Shown: positions 1-6,563, numbered from the stretch's first letter. The stretch: DNA of 7,714 nt from Deltaproteobacteria bacterium (GCA_019310195.1 JAFDET010000233.1:1-7714); one strand, 5' to 3'. A program made the numbers and translations. Notes: generated by a model from the letters alone, not told the origin.

Positions 1-110
1 CCCTCGATCTGCCCGTTGTCACCGCCGGCGGCGGGCTTCCCGACACCGATGATCGTCATCGCGAGAGCGAAGCTGATGACCGCGACCCAAGCATACTTCG
101 TGTGATTCAT
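1..110 (-). CDS. Small exported protein, N-terminal part only (cut by window edge)
   Basis: Only the first 36 codons are in the window, starting at ATG 110 and running off the left edge. The visible N-terminus (MNHTKYAWVAVISFALAMTI...) has a short polar start and a hydrophobic core of about 17 residues, then IGVGKPAAGG, which looks like a signal peptide with possible cleavage near the Ala-Ala pair. The start is supported by AGGTGA (116-121) about 5 nt upstream. That site overlaps the stop of the preceding minus-strand gene, which ends at 121, so the two genes are 10 nt apart and probably co-transcribed, perhaps translationally coupled. The function is not recognisable. An uncleaved membrane anchor is the alternative to a signal peptide. 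Confidence 0.7.
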   Translation of the reverse strand, partial: MNHTKYAWVAVISFALAMTIIGVGKPAAGGDNGQIE

Positions 111-120
111 GACCATCACC

Positions 121-573
121 TCAGTCCTCCTCGTTGTCGCAGGTGTCCGGGATGAAGAGCAAGTTCCCGATCGTCTTCACGATCGAGCCCTTGGAACAGG
201 CGTAGGTGTCTCCAAAGCCCTCCGGCAAGGGGGCACCCTGGGGCATCGCGGCGCCGACAGCGCACATGCCCGGCTCAGCCTCGTCGGCGGCGCCGAGGGT
301 GCAGTTGTCGAAGAAGAGCGTCCGTGCCACGTGGAAGAGGCAGTAGCCCAGGTTTGTCTTTGTGTCGCACTTGTGCTCGATCGCTTGCTGGTTGCGGCGC
401 TTGTGCCAGACGCCGTACTCGAAGCTGACGAGCGCGAAGCTCTTGATGACCCGATAGGTTCCCTTGAACCCGTTCATCACCTCGATTGCCGATGACTGCG
501 TCGTGCCGATCGAGAGAACACCGAACGCCAGGATCGCCGCCAAGGCGATCCTACTCAATCTCTTCTTGATCAT
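121..573 (-). CDS. Small secreted six-cysteine protein of unknown function
   Basis: This encodes 150 residues from ATG 573, preceded by AAGGAG (583-588) 9 nt upstream. An open frame extends further upstream to 870, but that part lies inside typA and is not coding. Residues 1-29 form a clear Sec signal peptide: MIKKR, a hydrophobic stretch, then TTQSSA with likely cleavage before IEV. The mature part carries six cysteines (69, 78, 91, 104, 126, 145), an even number compatible with three disulfides in the periplasm or outside. It ends in an acidic DNEED tail. I do not recognise the family. It lies 107 nt downstream of typA on the same strand and 10 nt upstream of another small exported gene. 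Codon use is unlike its neighbours, with AGA, TTG, AGT and AGG near the start and lower GC, so recent acquisition is possible. Confidence 0.8.
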   Translation of the reverse strand: MIKKRLSRIALAAILAFGVLSIGTTQSSAIEVMNGFKGTYRVIKSFALVSFEYGVWHKRRNQQAIEHKCDTKTNLGYCLFHVARTLFFDNCTLGAADEAEPGMCAVGAAMPQGAPLPEGFGDTYACSKGSIVKTIGNLLFIPDTCDNEED

Positions 574-680
574 GATTTCCGACTCCTTCGCCCTACCCGC
601 CGCGCCGAAGCAGGCGGACGCCGTCCACCGATGGAGCATTCTCTCGGTCCCGGCACACAAATGCAAGGCTTTTGATGTGG

Positions 681-2489
681 TCAGCGCTTGCGCTGGGAGC
701 CGGAGAGCAGGCGCTTGCGGAGTCGGAGCGCCCCCGGGGTCACCTCCAGGAGCTCGTCGTCCTCGATCCACTCCAGGGCGCTCTCGATGGTGAGCTGCCG
801 CGGCGGCGAGACCACCGCGTTCTCGTCCTTGCCGGCCGCCCGCACGTTGGTGAGCTTCTTGGCCCGACACACGTTGACTTTCAAGTCACCACTGCGCCGG
901 TTCTCGCCCACCACCTGGCCCTCGTAGACCGGGGCCCCGGGCTCGATGAAGAGTGTGGTCCGCTCCTGGATCTTGAACAGGGCGTGGGCGGTGGCGGAGC
1001 CCTGTTCCGTGGCCACCAGTGCCCCGACCCCCCTGCCGGGCAGATCGCCGGCCCAGGGCTGGTAGCCGTGCACGGTGCGGTGCAGGATGCCCTCCCCGCG
1101 TGTGTCGGTCAGGAACTCGCTGCGATAGCCGAAGAGCCCGCGGCTGGGGGCGACGAAGGTGAGGATCACCCGCTCGCCCTCGCGCTGCATGGCGCGGAGT
1201 TGGCCGCGGCGGGAGGCCAGCTTTTCCATGACGATGCCGGCGCAGGCCTCAGGCACGTCGGCCACCACGTCTTCCACCGGCTCGCAGTCCACGCCGTCGA
1301 TCTCGCGTCGGATGATCTCGGGGCGAGACACGGCGAACTCGTAGCCCTCGCGGCGCAGGGTCTCGATCAGGATGGCGATCTGCAGCTCGCCACGGCCCGC
1401 GACATCGAAGATGTCCCGTGCGCCGGCCTCGGCCACCTCGATGGACACGTTGCCCAGCGCCTCGCGCTCGAGCCGCTCGCCGAGCTGGCGGCTGGTCAGG
1501 AAACGGCCCTCGCGGCCGGCAAACGGAGAGGTGTTGACCAGGAAGTAGACCCGGATCGTGGGCGGGTCGATCTGCACCGGCGGCAGGGGGTCGGGCGCCG
1601 ACGGAGCGCAGACGCTGTCGCCCACCTCCACGGTGTCGACGCCCGCAATCATCACGATGTCGCCGGCGCGCGCCTCCTCGAGCTCGATGCGATCCAGCCC
1701 CTGGGTGCCGAAGAGCTTGGTGATGCGGAAGCTCTCGGTGCTGCCGTCGGCCCCGATCCGCAGCACGGTCTCACCCCTGCGCAGGGCACCGCGCTCGACC
1801 CGGCCGATCACCAGCCGGCCCACGAAGGCGTCGTAGCCCAGGGTCACGGCCTGGAAGCGAACCGGGCCCTCGGTGTCCACCAGCGGTGCCGGCGCATGCT
1901 CCAGGATCGTGTCGAACAGCGGCCGCAGATCGCGGCCCGGCTGCTCCGGGTCGAGGGAGGCGACGGCGTCGCGGGCCGAGGCGTAGACCACCGGGAAGTC
2001 GAGCTGGCGGTCGTCGGCCTCGAGCTCGACCAGCAGGTCGAAGACCTCGTCCACGACGGCGGCGGCGCGCTGCTCGGGCCGGTCGATCTTGTTCACCACC
2101 AGGATCGGGCGCAGCCCGTGGGCCAGGGCCTTGCGCACGACGAAGCGGGTCTGGGGCATGACGCCCTCGACGGCATCCACCAGCAGCAGCACCGCGTCCA
2201 CCATGCCGAGCACCCGCTCCACCTCGCCGCCGAAGTCGGCGTGGCCCGGGGTGTCCACCAGCTGGATCCGCACGCCCTCGAACTCGACCGCCGTGCTCTT
2301 GGAGAGAATGGTGATGCCCCGCTCGCGCTCCAGATCACCGGAGTCCAGGGCCCGATCGGCCACGACGCGATTGGCCCGAAACGCCCCGGTGAAGCGCAGC
2401 AGGCCATCCACCAGGGTGGTCTTCCCGTGGTCCACGTGGGCGATGATCGCCAGGTTTCTCAGGCCCTTGCGGGGCGTGGGCTCAGCCAT
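681..2489 (-). CDS. typA: Ribosome-associated translational GTPase TypA/BipA
   Basis: The 602-residue product has the usual length for TypA/BipA, an EF-G/LepA-like GTPase that binds the ribosome and affects subunit assembly and stress or cold adaptation. GTPase motifs are in order: G1 AHVDHGKT (17-24), G2 RGITI (57-61), G3 DTPGH (79-83), G4 NKID (133-136) and G5 near SAR (171-173). The C-terminal part shows the BipA-specific region: an ALFKIQER segment, [32 protein letters not shown], and near the end [15 protein letters not shown] followed by a basic tail. The ATG at 2489 gives the normal short N-terminus just before [16 protein letters not shown]. The open frame continues upstream to 3872, but that extension is an out-of-frame shadow of the desaturase. 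No good Shine-Dalgarno sequence precedes the ATG. Two small exported-protein genes follow downstream on the same strand. Confidence 0.98.
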   Translation of the reverse strand: MAEPTPRKGLRNLAIIAHVDHGKTTLVDGLLRFTGAFRANRVVADRALDSGDLERERGITILSKSTAVEFEGVRIQLVDTPGHADFGGEVERVLGMVDAVLLLVDAVEGVMPQTRFVVRKALAHGLRPILVVNKIDRPEQRAAAVVDEVFDLLVELEADDRQLDFPVVYASARDAVASLDPEQPGRDLRPLFDTILEHAPAPLVDTEGPVRFQAVTLGYDAFVGRLVIGRVERGALRRGETVLRIGADGSTESFRITKLFGTQGLDRIELEEARAGDIVMIAGVDTVEVGDSVCAPSAPDPLPPVQIDPPTIRVYFLVNTSPFAGREGRFLTSRQLGERLEREALGNVSIEVAEAGARDIFDVAGRGELQIAILIETLRREGYEFAVSRPEIIRREIDGVDCEPVEDVVADVPEACAGIVMEKLASRRGQLRAMQREGERVILTFVAPSRGLFGYRSEFLTDTRGEGILHRTVHGYQPWAGDLPGRGVGALVATEQGSATAHALFKIQERTTLFIEPGAPVYEGQVVGENRRSGDLKVNVCRAKKLTNVRAAGKDENAVVSPPRQLTIESALEWIEDDELLEVTPGALRLRKRLLSGSQRKR

Positions 2490-2586
2490 GGGGGCGCAAG
2501 CTAGCAGGCGGCTCCACGGCCGGCCCGGCCGCGCCGGCCACGACCTCCAACAAGACCCCGAGAGCCTCATGGCATTCCGCTTGCGC

Positions 2587-2809
2587 TTACCCCAGAAGGA
2601 AATACGAGACGCCACGGATCGGATTTCCACCCCCTCTCTTGCCCCAGCTGAGTTGGACGTTCTCGGTGCCGAGCGCGCCCGGCACGTCCTCGAGCCGAGC
2701 GCAACGGATCTTCGCGGCGATCCTCGGCCAGGATGTGGGTCTGAAGCGTGACCCCGTTGTGCACCCGATCGAGCAGCGGCGCTTCCAATGCGTCGTGTTC
2801 GAGCGTCAT
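2587..2809 (-). pseudogene. Short ORF split by an apparent frameshift, unknown function
   Basis: An ATG at 2809, 12 nt after the desaturase stop, opens a frame encoding MTLEHDALEAPLLDRVHNGV and on to [10 protein letters not shown]. Around 2701 the coding signal appears to move to a neighbouring frame, which reads [20 protein letters not shown], then [17 protein letters not shown] and TAA at 2587-2589. By my count, third positions are G/C in 28 of 36 codons before the switch and 28 of 37 after it. The unshifted continuation has about half G/C at third positions and an Arg-rich, low-quality translation ending at 2567. Joined, the product would be about 73 residues. It has no signal peptide or membrane segment and I do not recognise it. 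It could be a genuine decayed gene, a sequencing indel or a recoding site. The weak SD (AGG, 5 nt before ATG) leaves real doubt that it is expressed. Confidence 0.4.
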
Positions 2810-2821
2810 GACGCCTGAAAT

Positions 2822-3748
2822 CTACGCGCCGGGGAGGACCTCGTAGGAATCCGACCCGAGGCTCGCGGCCTTGATCCGTGCCCAGCGGAAGGGCGAGAGC
2901 TGCTGCGCCCAGAACGTGGACGGGAACGCCGGAAGCCCGGCCAGCCCGGTCTCCTCGGGAGGCTCGCGGTCGACGGGCAGGAAACGGGTTCCGAATACCC
3001 AGTCCCACACGATCAGGTTCTGACCGTAGTTGTGGTTTGCCTCCCGGACGGTCTTGGAGTGATGCCAGCGGTGCAGCTCGGCCATGCTGAAGAACCAGTT
3101 CAAGGGCCCGAGCCGCAGCTCCAGGTTGGCGTGCTGGAAGTAGCCGTGCACCGCCGAGACGAGCAGGAAGAGCGCGATCACCTTCGCCCCGCAGCCCAGG
3201 AACACCAGCACCGCCAACCCCAGCCCTGTATCGATGGCGATGTCGAGAGGATGGAAGCGCGCGGCATTGACCCAGTAGAGCCGCGGGACACTGTGATGCG
3301 TGGCGTGGATGCGCCAGAGCCAGTCGTGCTCGTGCTCCAGCCGGTGGAACCAGTACTTGGGCAGCTCCGCCACCACCAGCGCCAACACCAGCTGCGCCAG
3401 CAAGGGCCACGCTTGCGGCCAGAGCGGGGCGCCCACGCGACCCGACAGCCACACCGCGGCCGGGGCGATCGCCAGGTAGACACCCCCCTGCGCCAGCCCC
3501 GCGAAGAGACCCGACCAGGCCAGGTACGCCACGTCCACGCCCAGGTCGTCGTGGTTGCGCAGCCAGGAGCGGTGGTAGGGGAACACGTGCTCCAGCACGA
3601 TCAGGAGCAGCGCGGGGACCACCGTGGGCCCCAGGATCGCCTTCTCCGGGGAGACTCCGCGCTGCAGGGCCAGCAGTGCCCAGGCGACGCTGCCCCCGAG
3701 GACCACGGGGAAGACGGTGACCGCGAAGATCCGGCGTCCGATGGACAC
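2822..3748 (-). CDS. Membrane sterol desaturase / fatty acid hydroxylase family protein
   Basis: The 308-residue product is an integral membrane di-iron oxygenase of the FA_hydroxylase (sterol desaturase) superfamily. These enzymes hydroxylate or desaturate sterol, carotenoid or acyl chains at the membrane. The histidine clusters are intact and in order: HRLEH (135-139), HATHH (148-152), H201 in HGYFQHAN, HRWHH (226-230) and NHNYGQN (238-244), followed by the family-typical VWDWVFGT. Hydrophobic segments lie near 8-28, 39-55, 73-98, 114-130 and 172-199. The family-typical FPYHRSWLRN and DLGVD segment is at 56-73. The start is GTG 3748, the first possible in-frame start because a TAG lies four codons upstream. 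No convincing ribosome binding site precedes it, but a GC-rich inverted repeat abuts it. The substrate cannot be read from sequence. It is divergent from the PEP-CTERM gene and may lead a transcript into the split ORF and typA. Confidence 0.93.
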   Translation of the reverse strand: MSIGRRIFAVTVFPVVLGGSVAWALLALQRGVSPEKAILGPTVVPALLLIVLEHVFPYHRSWLRNHDDLGVDVAYLAWSGLFAGLAQGGVYLAIAPAAVWLSGRVGAPLWPQAWPLLAQLVLALVVAELPKYWFHRLEHEHDWLWRIHATHHSVPRLYWVNAARFHPLDIAIDTGLGLAVLVFLGCGAKVIALFLLVSAVHGYFQHANLELRLGPLNWFFSMAELHRWHHSKTVREANHNYGQNLIVWDWVFGTRFLPVDREPPEETGLAGLPAFPSTFWAQQLSPFRWARIKAASLGSDSYEVLPGA

Positions 3749-3778
3749 GGCGCCACGCTAGCGCGGCTACGCGGCGCC
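3749..3778. repeat. Imperfect inverted repeat abutting the desaturase start codon
   Basis: GGCGCC at 3749-3754 is repeated in inverted form at 3773-3778, with further pairing one base in (3756-3757 with 3770-3771) and an offset GCTA/TAGC pair inside. It ends directly at the GTG start of the minus-strand desaturase, where a ribosome binding site would be expected. It could be an operator or a translation-limiting hairpin. In DNA this GC-rich, a repeat of this size can also arise by chance. Confidence 0.25.
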
Positions 3779-3940
3779 AGAGGCGGGGGCGCTCCGCGCG
3801 GCCGCTCCACGCGCCGGCAGCCGCGGCCCGCAAGCGGCCGGCGGAAGGGCCTTTCTGCGCGCGCAGACCCATCCGCCCCTGCGACCCGGACTCAAGCGCA
3901 CGCGCCGGCAGCCGATCCGGTCTTCGCCGGAGGGGGAATC

Positions 3941-4702
3941 ATGTCGGGCGCACGCTGTGCGCGATCGCTGTCGTGTGGACTGGTGCTGGCCCTGGGGCCG
4001 CTGGGTGCGGGGGCTGCGTCCGCGCTGACCCTGGACTGGGACACGAACCCGTGGCCCAACACCAACCCCACGACCCTGAGCCACACGGTGCTGAACGTCG
4101 GAAACGGCGACGTCAGCATCACGTTCACCGACCCGGACGGGGCCCTGGTGCGCTCGCCCAGCGGCGGAAGCCCCGGCTCGCCCACCACCAACTCCACCCT
4201 GAACACGCCGCTCAACGCCGGGCAGCAGAACCTGTTCGTGCGGGCCACCAATAACGACGGCCCCGGCTACGTGACCATCCGCTTCGACTTCAGCCATCCC
4301 GACGGCATCACCGACCTCAGCTTCCGCATCTACGACATCGATGCGGATCTGAGCCAGTGGCTGGACGTCCTCGACATCACCGCAACGGCCTTCATCGGCG
4401 GCGGCACGGTCAACCCGGACAGTGTGACCGGAACCGGCTCGCCCTCGTGGAGCTGGACGCCGGGCACCTCCACGATCACCGGCGCGGAGCCGAACCAGGG
4501 CAACGGCAACGACAACGGAACGGCCACCGTCACGTTCGCGACCCGCATCTCGAGCTTCGAGATCGTGTACCGGAACGGCACGAGCCCGTTCGGCAACCAG
4601 TGGATCGGCATCTCGGACCTGACCTTCGTGCCGGAGCCGGACGGCGCGCTGCTCTGGATCGCCGCCGGCCTGGCCCTGAGCGGAATACGCCGCCGGGCCT
4701 GA
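3941..4702 (+). CDS. Secreted PEP-CTERM sorting-domain protein
   Basis: The 253-residue exported protein starts at ATG 3941 behind a strong Shine-Dalgarno sequence (GGAGGG, 3929-3934). An N-terminal signal peptide covers about residues 1-28 (hydrophobic LVLALGPLGAGAASA, cleavage before LTLDW). The C-terminus is a textbook PEP-CTERM sorting signal: VPEP at 230-233, a hydrophobic helix (ALLWIAAGLALSGI) and a terminal basic RRRA. Exosortase cleaves such signals at PEP and the protein goes to the surface or extracellular matrix, usually alongside exopolysaccharide production. The mature part is rich in Thr, Ser, Asn, Asp and Gly with alternating beta-like segments, including VTIRFDFSHPDGITDLSFRI-YDID, suggesting a beta-sandwich adhesin-like domain. 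It has no cysteines after the signal. No exosortase is in the window, so it must be encoded elsewhere. It is transcribed divergently from the desaturase with 192 nt between them, so its promoter should lie there. Confidence 0.9.
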   Translation: MSGARCARSLSCGLVLALGPLGAGAASALTLDWDTNPWPNTNPTTLSHTVLNVGNGDVSITFTDPDGALVRSPSGGSPGSPTTNSTLNTPLNAGQQNLFVRATNNDGPGYVTIRFDFSHPDGITDLSFRIYDIDADLSQWLDVLDITATAFIGGGTVNPDSVTGTGSPSWSWTPGTSTITGAEPNQGNGNDNGTATVTFATRISSFEIVYRNGTSPFGNQWIGISDLTFVPEPDGALLWIAAGLALSGIRRRA

Positions 4703-4735
4703 CCCCCACCCCCCAGCGGTTATCCTGGCCGGTCC

Positions 4736-5068
4736 ATGGACGAGCCCGGCCCCGAGCAGGCGACCGCTTCCCCGAGCATTCACGAGCGTGCGGAGGAGCT
4801 GCTGCGCGAGCCCACCCTGTGGCCCGTGTGGCTGGTGGTGATCGGGCACGCGGTGGTGCTGCTGGCCCCGACCCTGCTCATGGCCGTGCGCGACGGCCGC
4901 GGCTCGGCGGCGCTGGCCGTGGTCATCGTGGCCGTCGCCACGCTGTGGGGCCTCTACGGGCAGCTTCGGGCCCACCGGCGGCTGGGAACGCTGCACGGGA
5001 CCATCCTCGTCACCTGGCTCCTGGCCATCGGCCTGGCCATCGGAGCTCACCACTGGGGCATCTTCTGA
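4736..5068 (+). CDS. Small integral membrane protein, about three helices, unknown function
   Basis: The 110-residue protein has a polar N-terminal segment (1-28, rich in Glu, with HERAEELLREP) followed by three predicted membrane helices at about 30-50, 57-75 and 86-104. A short basic loop (LRAHRR, 77-82) lies between helices 2 and 3. The C-terminus is the short AHHWGIF. ATG 4736 is the first good start. No clear Shine-Dalgarno sequence precedes it and the gap to the PEP-CTERM stop is only 33 nt, so it may depend on read-through from that gene. The next gene begins 4 nt after its stop and is a membrane protein of similar size, so the two probably act together. I do not recognise the family. 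The hydrophobic pattern and coding composition make it a likely real gene. Confidence 0.75.
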   Translation: MDEPGPEQATASPSIHERAEELLREPTLWPVWLVVIGHAVVLLAPTLLMAVRDGRGSAALAVVIVAVATLWGLYGQLRAHRRLGTLHGTILVTWLLAIGLAIGAHHWGIF

Positions 5069-5072
5069 GCCC

Positions 5073-5363
5073 GTGCCGGACTGGTGGCCCACGCTCCTGC
5101 TCTTCGTCTTCGCGACCCACGGGCCGTTCTTCGCCTGGCGCTGGTGGCGAACCCGCGAGATCCGCCACGCCGCCACGACGCTGACCTTCGCCCTGCTCGT
5201 GGTGACCTATGCGCTGCGCGTCTTCGCTCCGGAGGCGCGCGCCGGCGACCTGGCGCTCTGGCAGGCCGTGCGAGTTCCGGCCTGGGCCGCGGCGGCGCTG
5301 AGCCTCACGCTGCTGGCGCGCCACGGCGCGAGCCGGCTGAAGGCGCGTGGCGACGTGGGCTAG
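5073..5363 (+). CDS. Small integral membrane protein, about three helices, unknown function
   Basis: The 96-residue protein starts at GTG 5073, 4 nt after the preceding stop, which indicates co-transcription and likely coupling. Membrane helices are predicted at about 5-23, 33-51 and 64-84. An aromatic and basic connector (WRWWRTREIRH) follows helix 1 and a basic tail (RHGASRLKARGD) follows helix 3, which would place the C-terminus in the cytoplasm by the positive-inside rule. The stop codon TAG (5361-5363) lies inside the CTAG that bounds the palindromic element at 5360-5527. If that element inserted recently, it did so exactly at the end of this gene without changing the product. I do not recognise the family. 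An overlapping +2-frame ORF (5084-5371) is less hydrophobic and Arg-rich and looks like a shadow. Confidence 0.7.
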   Translation: MPDWWPTLLLFVFATHGPFFAWRWWRTREIRHAATTLTFALLVVTYALRVFAPEARAGDLALWQAVRVPAWAAAALSLTLLARHGASRLKARGDVG

Positions 5364-5527
5364 GAGCCTGACCCAAGATGGGGTGCGCCGGCCCGGGCGC
5401 CGAGACGCCGCGCTGGCAAGGCGCGCGACTGAGCCATAGCCGTAGCTACGGCGCAGGGAGCGCAACGCAGCCAGCGCGGATGGATCGACGTCCGGACGGT
5501 GTGCTCCATCTTGGGTCGGGCTCCTAG
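5360..5527. mobile_element. MITE-like palindromic element with terminal inverted repeats and CTAG flanks
   Basis: GAGCCTGACCCAAGATGG (5364-5381) is matched by the reverse complement of 5506-5523, with 17 of 18 positions identical and the single difference at 5369/5518. Both ends are bounded by CTAG (5360-5363 and 5524-5527), which would fit a 4-bp target duplication. Because CTAG is itself palindromic, it could equally be part of the repeat. The 160-bp body has no plausible gene. Inner arms (5408-5417 and 5470-5479) share exactly the same symmetry centre, 5443.5, so the whole element can fold as one long imperfect hairpin. It fills the space between two convergent genes. CTAG-type target duplications are known for some IS5-group elements, but relating it to a specific family is inference. 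A bidirectional terminator is the main alternative, although there are no T-runs. Confidence 0.65.
5408..5479. repeat. Inner inverted repeat with central 12-bp palindrome
   Basis: CCGCGCTGGC (5408-5417) is the exact reverse complement of 5470-5479. Between these arms lies a perfect 12-bp palindrome, CCGTAGCTACGG (5440-5451), 2 bp off the overall centre of symmetry. The nested arrangement suggests a structured core of the surrounding element, able to extrude as a cruciform or fold in RNA from either strand. Confidence 0.7.
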
Positions 5528-5979
5528 GAGCCTTCGCAGCGCTTCTTCGCGGCCAGCCAGCCCTTGATCATCTCGCCGAAGTGGACCGGGTTGTAGACGT
5601 CCTCTTCGTAGGACCACTTCCGGTTCCCGGCGTACTTCAGCAGGGTGATGTTGTAGGCCTGGTGCAGGCTGCCGTCGCCGGGGTCCGCCATGCGGTTCCA
5701 GATCTGCGCCACCACCCAGCCCCGTTCTTCGTCGATCATGGTCCACTCGTGCGGGAAGTACTTCATCTCGCTGTTGGGGTACTGGGCCATGGTCTCCACG
5801 ATCCAACGCCGGATCGCCTCGCGCCCGCCGAGGGTTCCGTAGTGGTGCTCCACGTAGGTGGCGTCCTCGGTGAAGAGGTCCGCCCACGATTCCCAGTCGC
5901 CCGAGGTCCCGGCCCGAAGCGCCGTCTCCCGATACAGATCCAGGGCCTCTTCGATCTCGGCCCGCGTCCACTTCGCCAC
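5524..5979 (-). CDS. SnoaL/NTF2-like domain protein
   Basis: The 151-residue protein starts at GTG 5979, which has AGGAG (5986-5990 on the plus strand) 6 nt upstream. The open frame extends to 6687, but that part is antisense to the lipoprotein gene. The product fits a single SnoaL-like/NTF2 cone fold. It has an N-terminal helix (WTRAEIEEALDLYRETA), then GDWESWADLFTEDATYVEHH, typical of the family, followed by GGREAIRRWI and strands VVAQIWNRM and LHQAYNITLLKYAGNRKW. The closing part EEDVYNPVHFGEMIKGWLAA also matches this fold. Family members include polyketide cyclases, ketosteroid isomerase-like enzymes, limonene epoxide hydrolase-like enzymes and non-enzymatic ligand binders, so the reaction cannot be assigned. 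No signal peptide is seen, so it is cytoplasmic. Its TAG stop lies in the right boundary CTAG of the palindromic element. It is divergent from the lipoprotein gene, with 98 nt between starts. Confidence 0.88.
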   Translation of the reverse strand: MAKWTRAEIEEALDLYRETALRAGTSGDWESWADLFTEDATYVEHHYGTLGGREAIRRWIVETMAQYPNSEMKYFPHEWTMIDEERGWVVAQIWNRMADPGDGSLHQAYNITLLKYAGNRKWSYEEDVYNPVHFGEMIKGWLAAKKRCEGS

Positions 5980-6077
5980 GCCCGGCTCCTTTTCCTCGGG
6001 GCCCGCGAGGGTGCATCGTGCCGGCAGTCGCGGCAAGATCCCCCGTCCGGCCCGACGCCGGGCACTGGAGGAGACCC

Positions 6078-6563
6078 ATGCTGAGCAAGACGCTTCCCCT
6101 CGCCCTCGCGGCGATCCTGCTGGGCGCGACGACCGCGTGCCAGTCGATTTCGGACTCGGTGACCTCGCCTTCCCGCTGGGTCGCCGACTCCAGCACGGCC
6201 ATCGGCGACAGCTCCGACGCCTCGGCCGACAGCTCGAACGCCTTCTCCAAGAGCAGCTCCGGCTCTTCGTCGGGGGACGACGACGAAACCGCACCCGACG
6301 CCGAGAGCCGCTACCGCGAAGACGTGCGCGTGGCGTCGCGCGGCTGGGGGGCAGCCAACTCCGACGCCAACGCGTTCGCGCGCGAGCTGAGCGGGATCGC
6401 TGGCAGCCACGGCGTGGTGGACTGGCAGTCCCGAATCTCGACCTACGTGGCGGTCGAAGCCGGTCTGCGCGAGGCCCGCATCCCGGAACCCGAGGTGACC
6501 GCGCGCCTCTCGGCGCTGGGGCTGGACGCAGCGCGGCCGACGGCGGCTCACACCACGCAGTGA
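6078..6563 (+). CDS. Putative Ser-rich lipoprotein
   Basis: The 161-residue protein starts at ATG 6078 after a strong Shine-Dalgarno sequence (GGAGGAG, 6067-6073). The N-terminus MLSKTLPLALAAILLGATTAC is a signal peptide ending at Cys21, the only cysteine and the likely lipidation site. The lipobox TTAC is not ideal because Thr replaces the usual Leu at -3. Residues 22-66 are low-complexity and rich in Ser, Asp and Ala (SDS, DSS and ADSS motifs), then acidic DDDE, as in a flexible linker. Residues 78-150 look like a small helical domain (YREDVRVASRGWG, HGVVDWQSRISTY, LREARIPEPEV). Its stop overlaps the next gene's GTG by 4 nt, implying translational coupling, so the two products probably work together in the envelope. 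The pattern resembles small putative lipoproteins annotated in other proteobacteria, recalled from memory and not verified. The function is unknown. Confidence 0.85.
   Translation: MLSKTLPLALAAILLGATTACQSISDSVTSPSRWVADSSTAIGDSSDASADSSNAFSKSSSGSSSGDDDETAPDAESRYREDVRVASRGWGAANSDANAFARELSGIAGSHGVVDWQSRISTYVAVEAGLREARIPEPEVTARLSALGLDAARPTAAHTTQ

Noticed and set aside
613..629. Small hairpin around GGAC-GCC-GTCC downstream of typA
   Set aside because: The uninterrupted stem is only 4 bp and no T-run follows on the minus strand, so a typA terminator cannot be claimed.
672..2504. A 610-codon open frame on the plus strand opposite typA
   Set aside because: It lies antisense to the fully conserved typA. 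The translation is rich in His, Gln, Gly, Ala and Asp with no domain, which is a typical reverse-strand artefact of GC-rich coding DNA.
2518..2539. GC-rich hairpin (GGCCGGC with inverted copy, 8-nt loop) upstream of typA
   Set aside because: A 7-bp stem made only of G and C is expected by chance here. No T-run follows on either strand, so neither a terminator nor an attenuator is supported.
2490..3872. Upstream extension of the typA frame, giving a 1063-residue open frame
   Set aside because: The extension overlaps the desaturase in another frame and reads as low-complexity Arg/Ala/Gly. TypA proteins begin just before the [16 protein letters not shown] segment, at 2489.
3767..5176. A 469-codon minus-strand open frame opposite the PEP-CTERM and membrane protein genes
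   Set aside because: It is antisense to genes with clear signal peptide, PEP-CTERM signal and membrane helices. Its own translation lacks any recognisable domain.
5360..5527. Reading the palindromic element as a classical intrinsic terminator or a tRNA-like gene
   Set aside because: The structure is far longer than an intrinsic terminator and has no T-tract at either end. No cloverleaf with the expected tRNA loop motifs could be made out.
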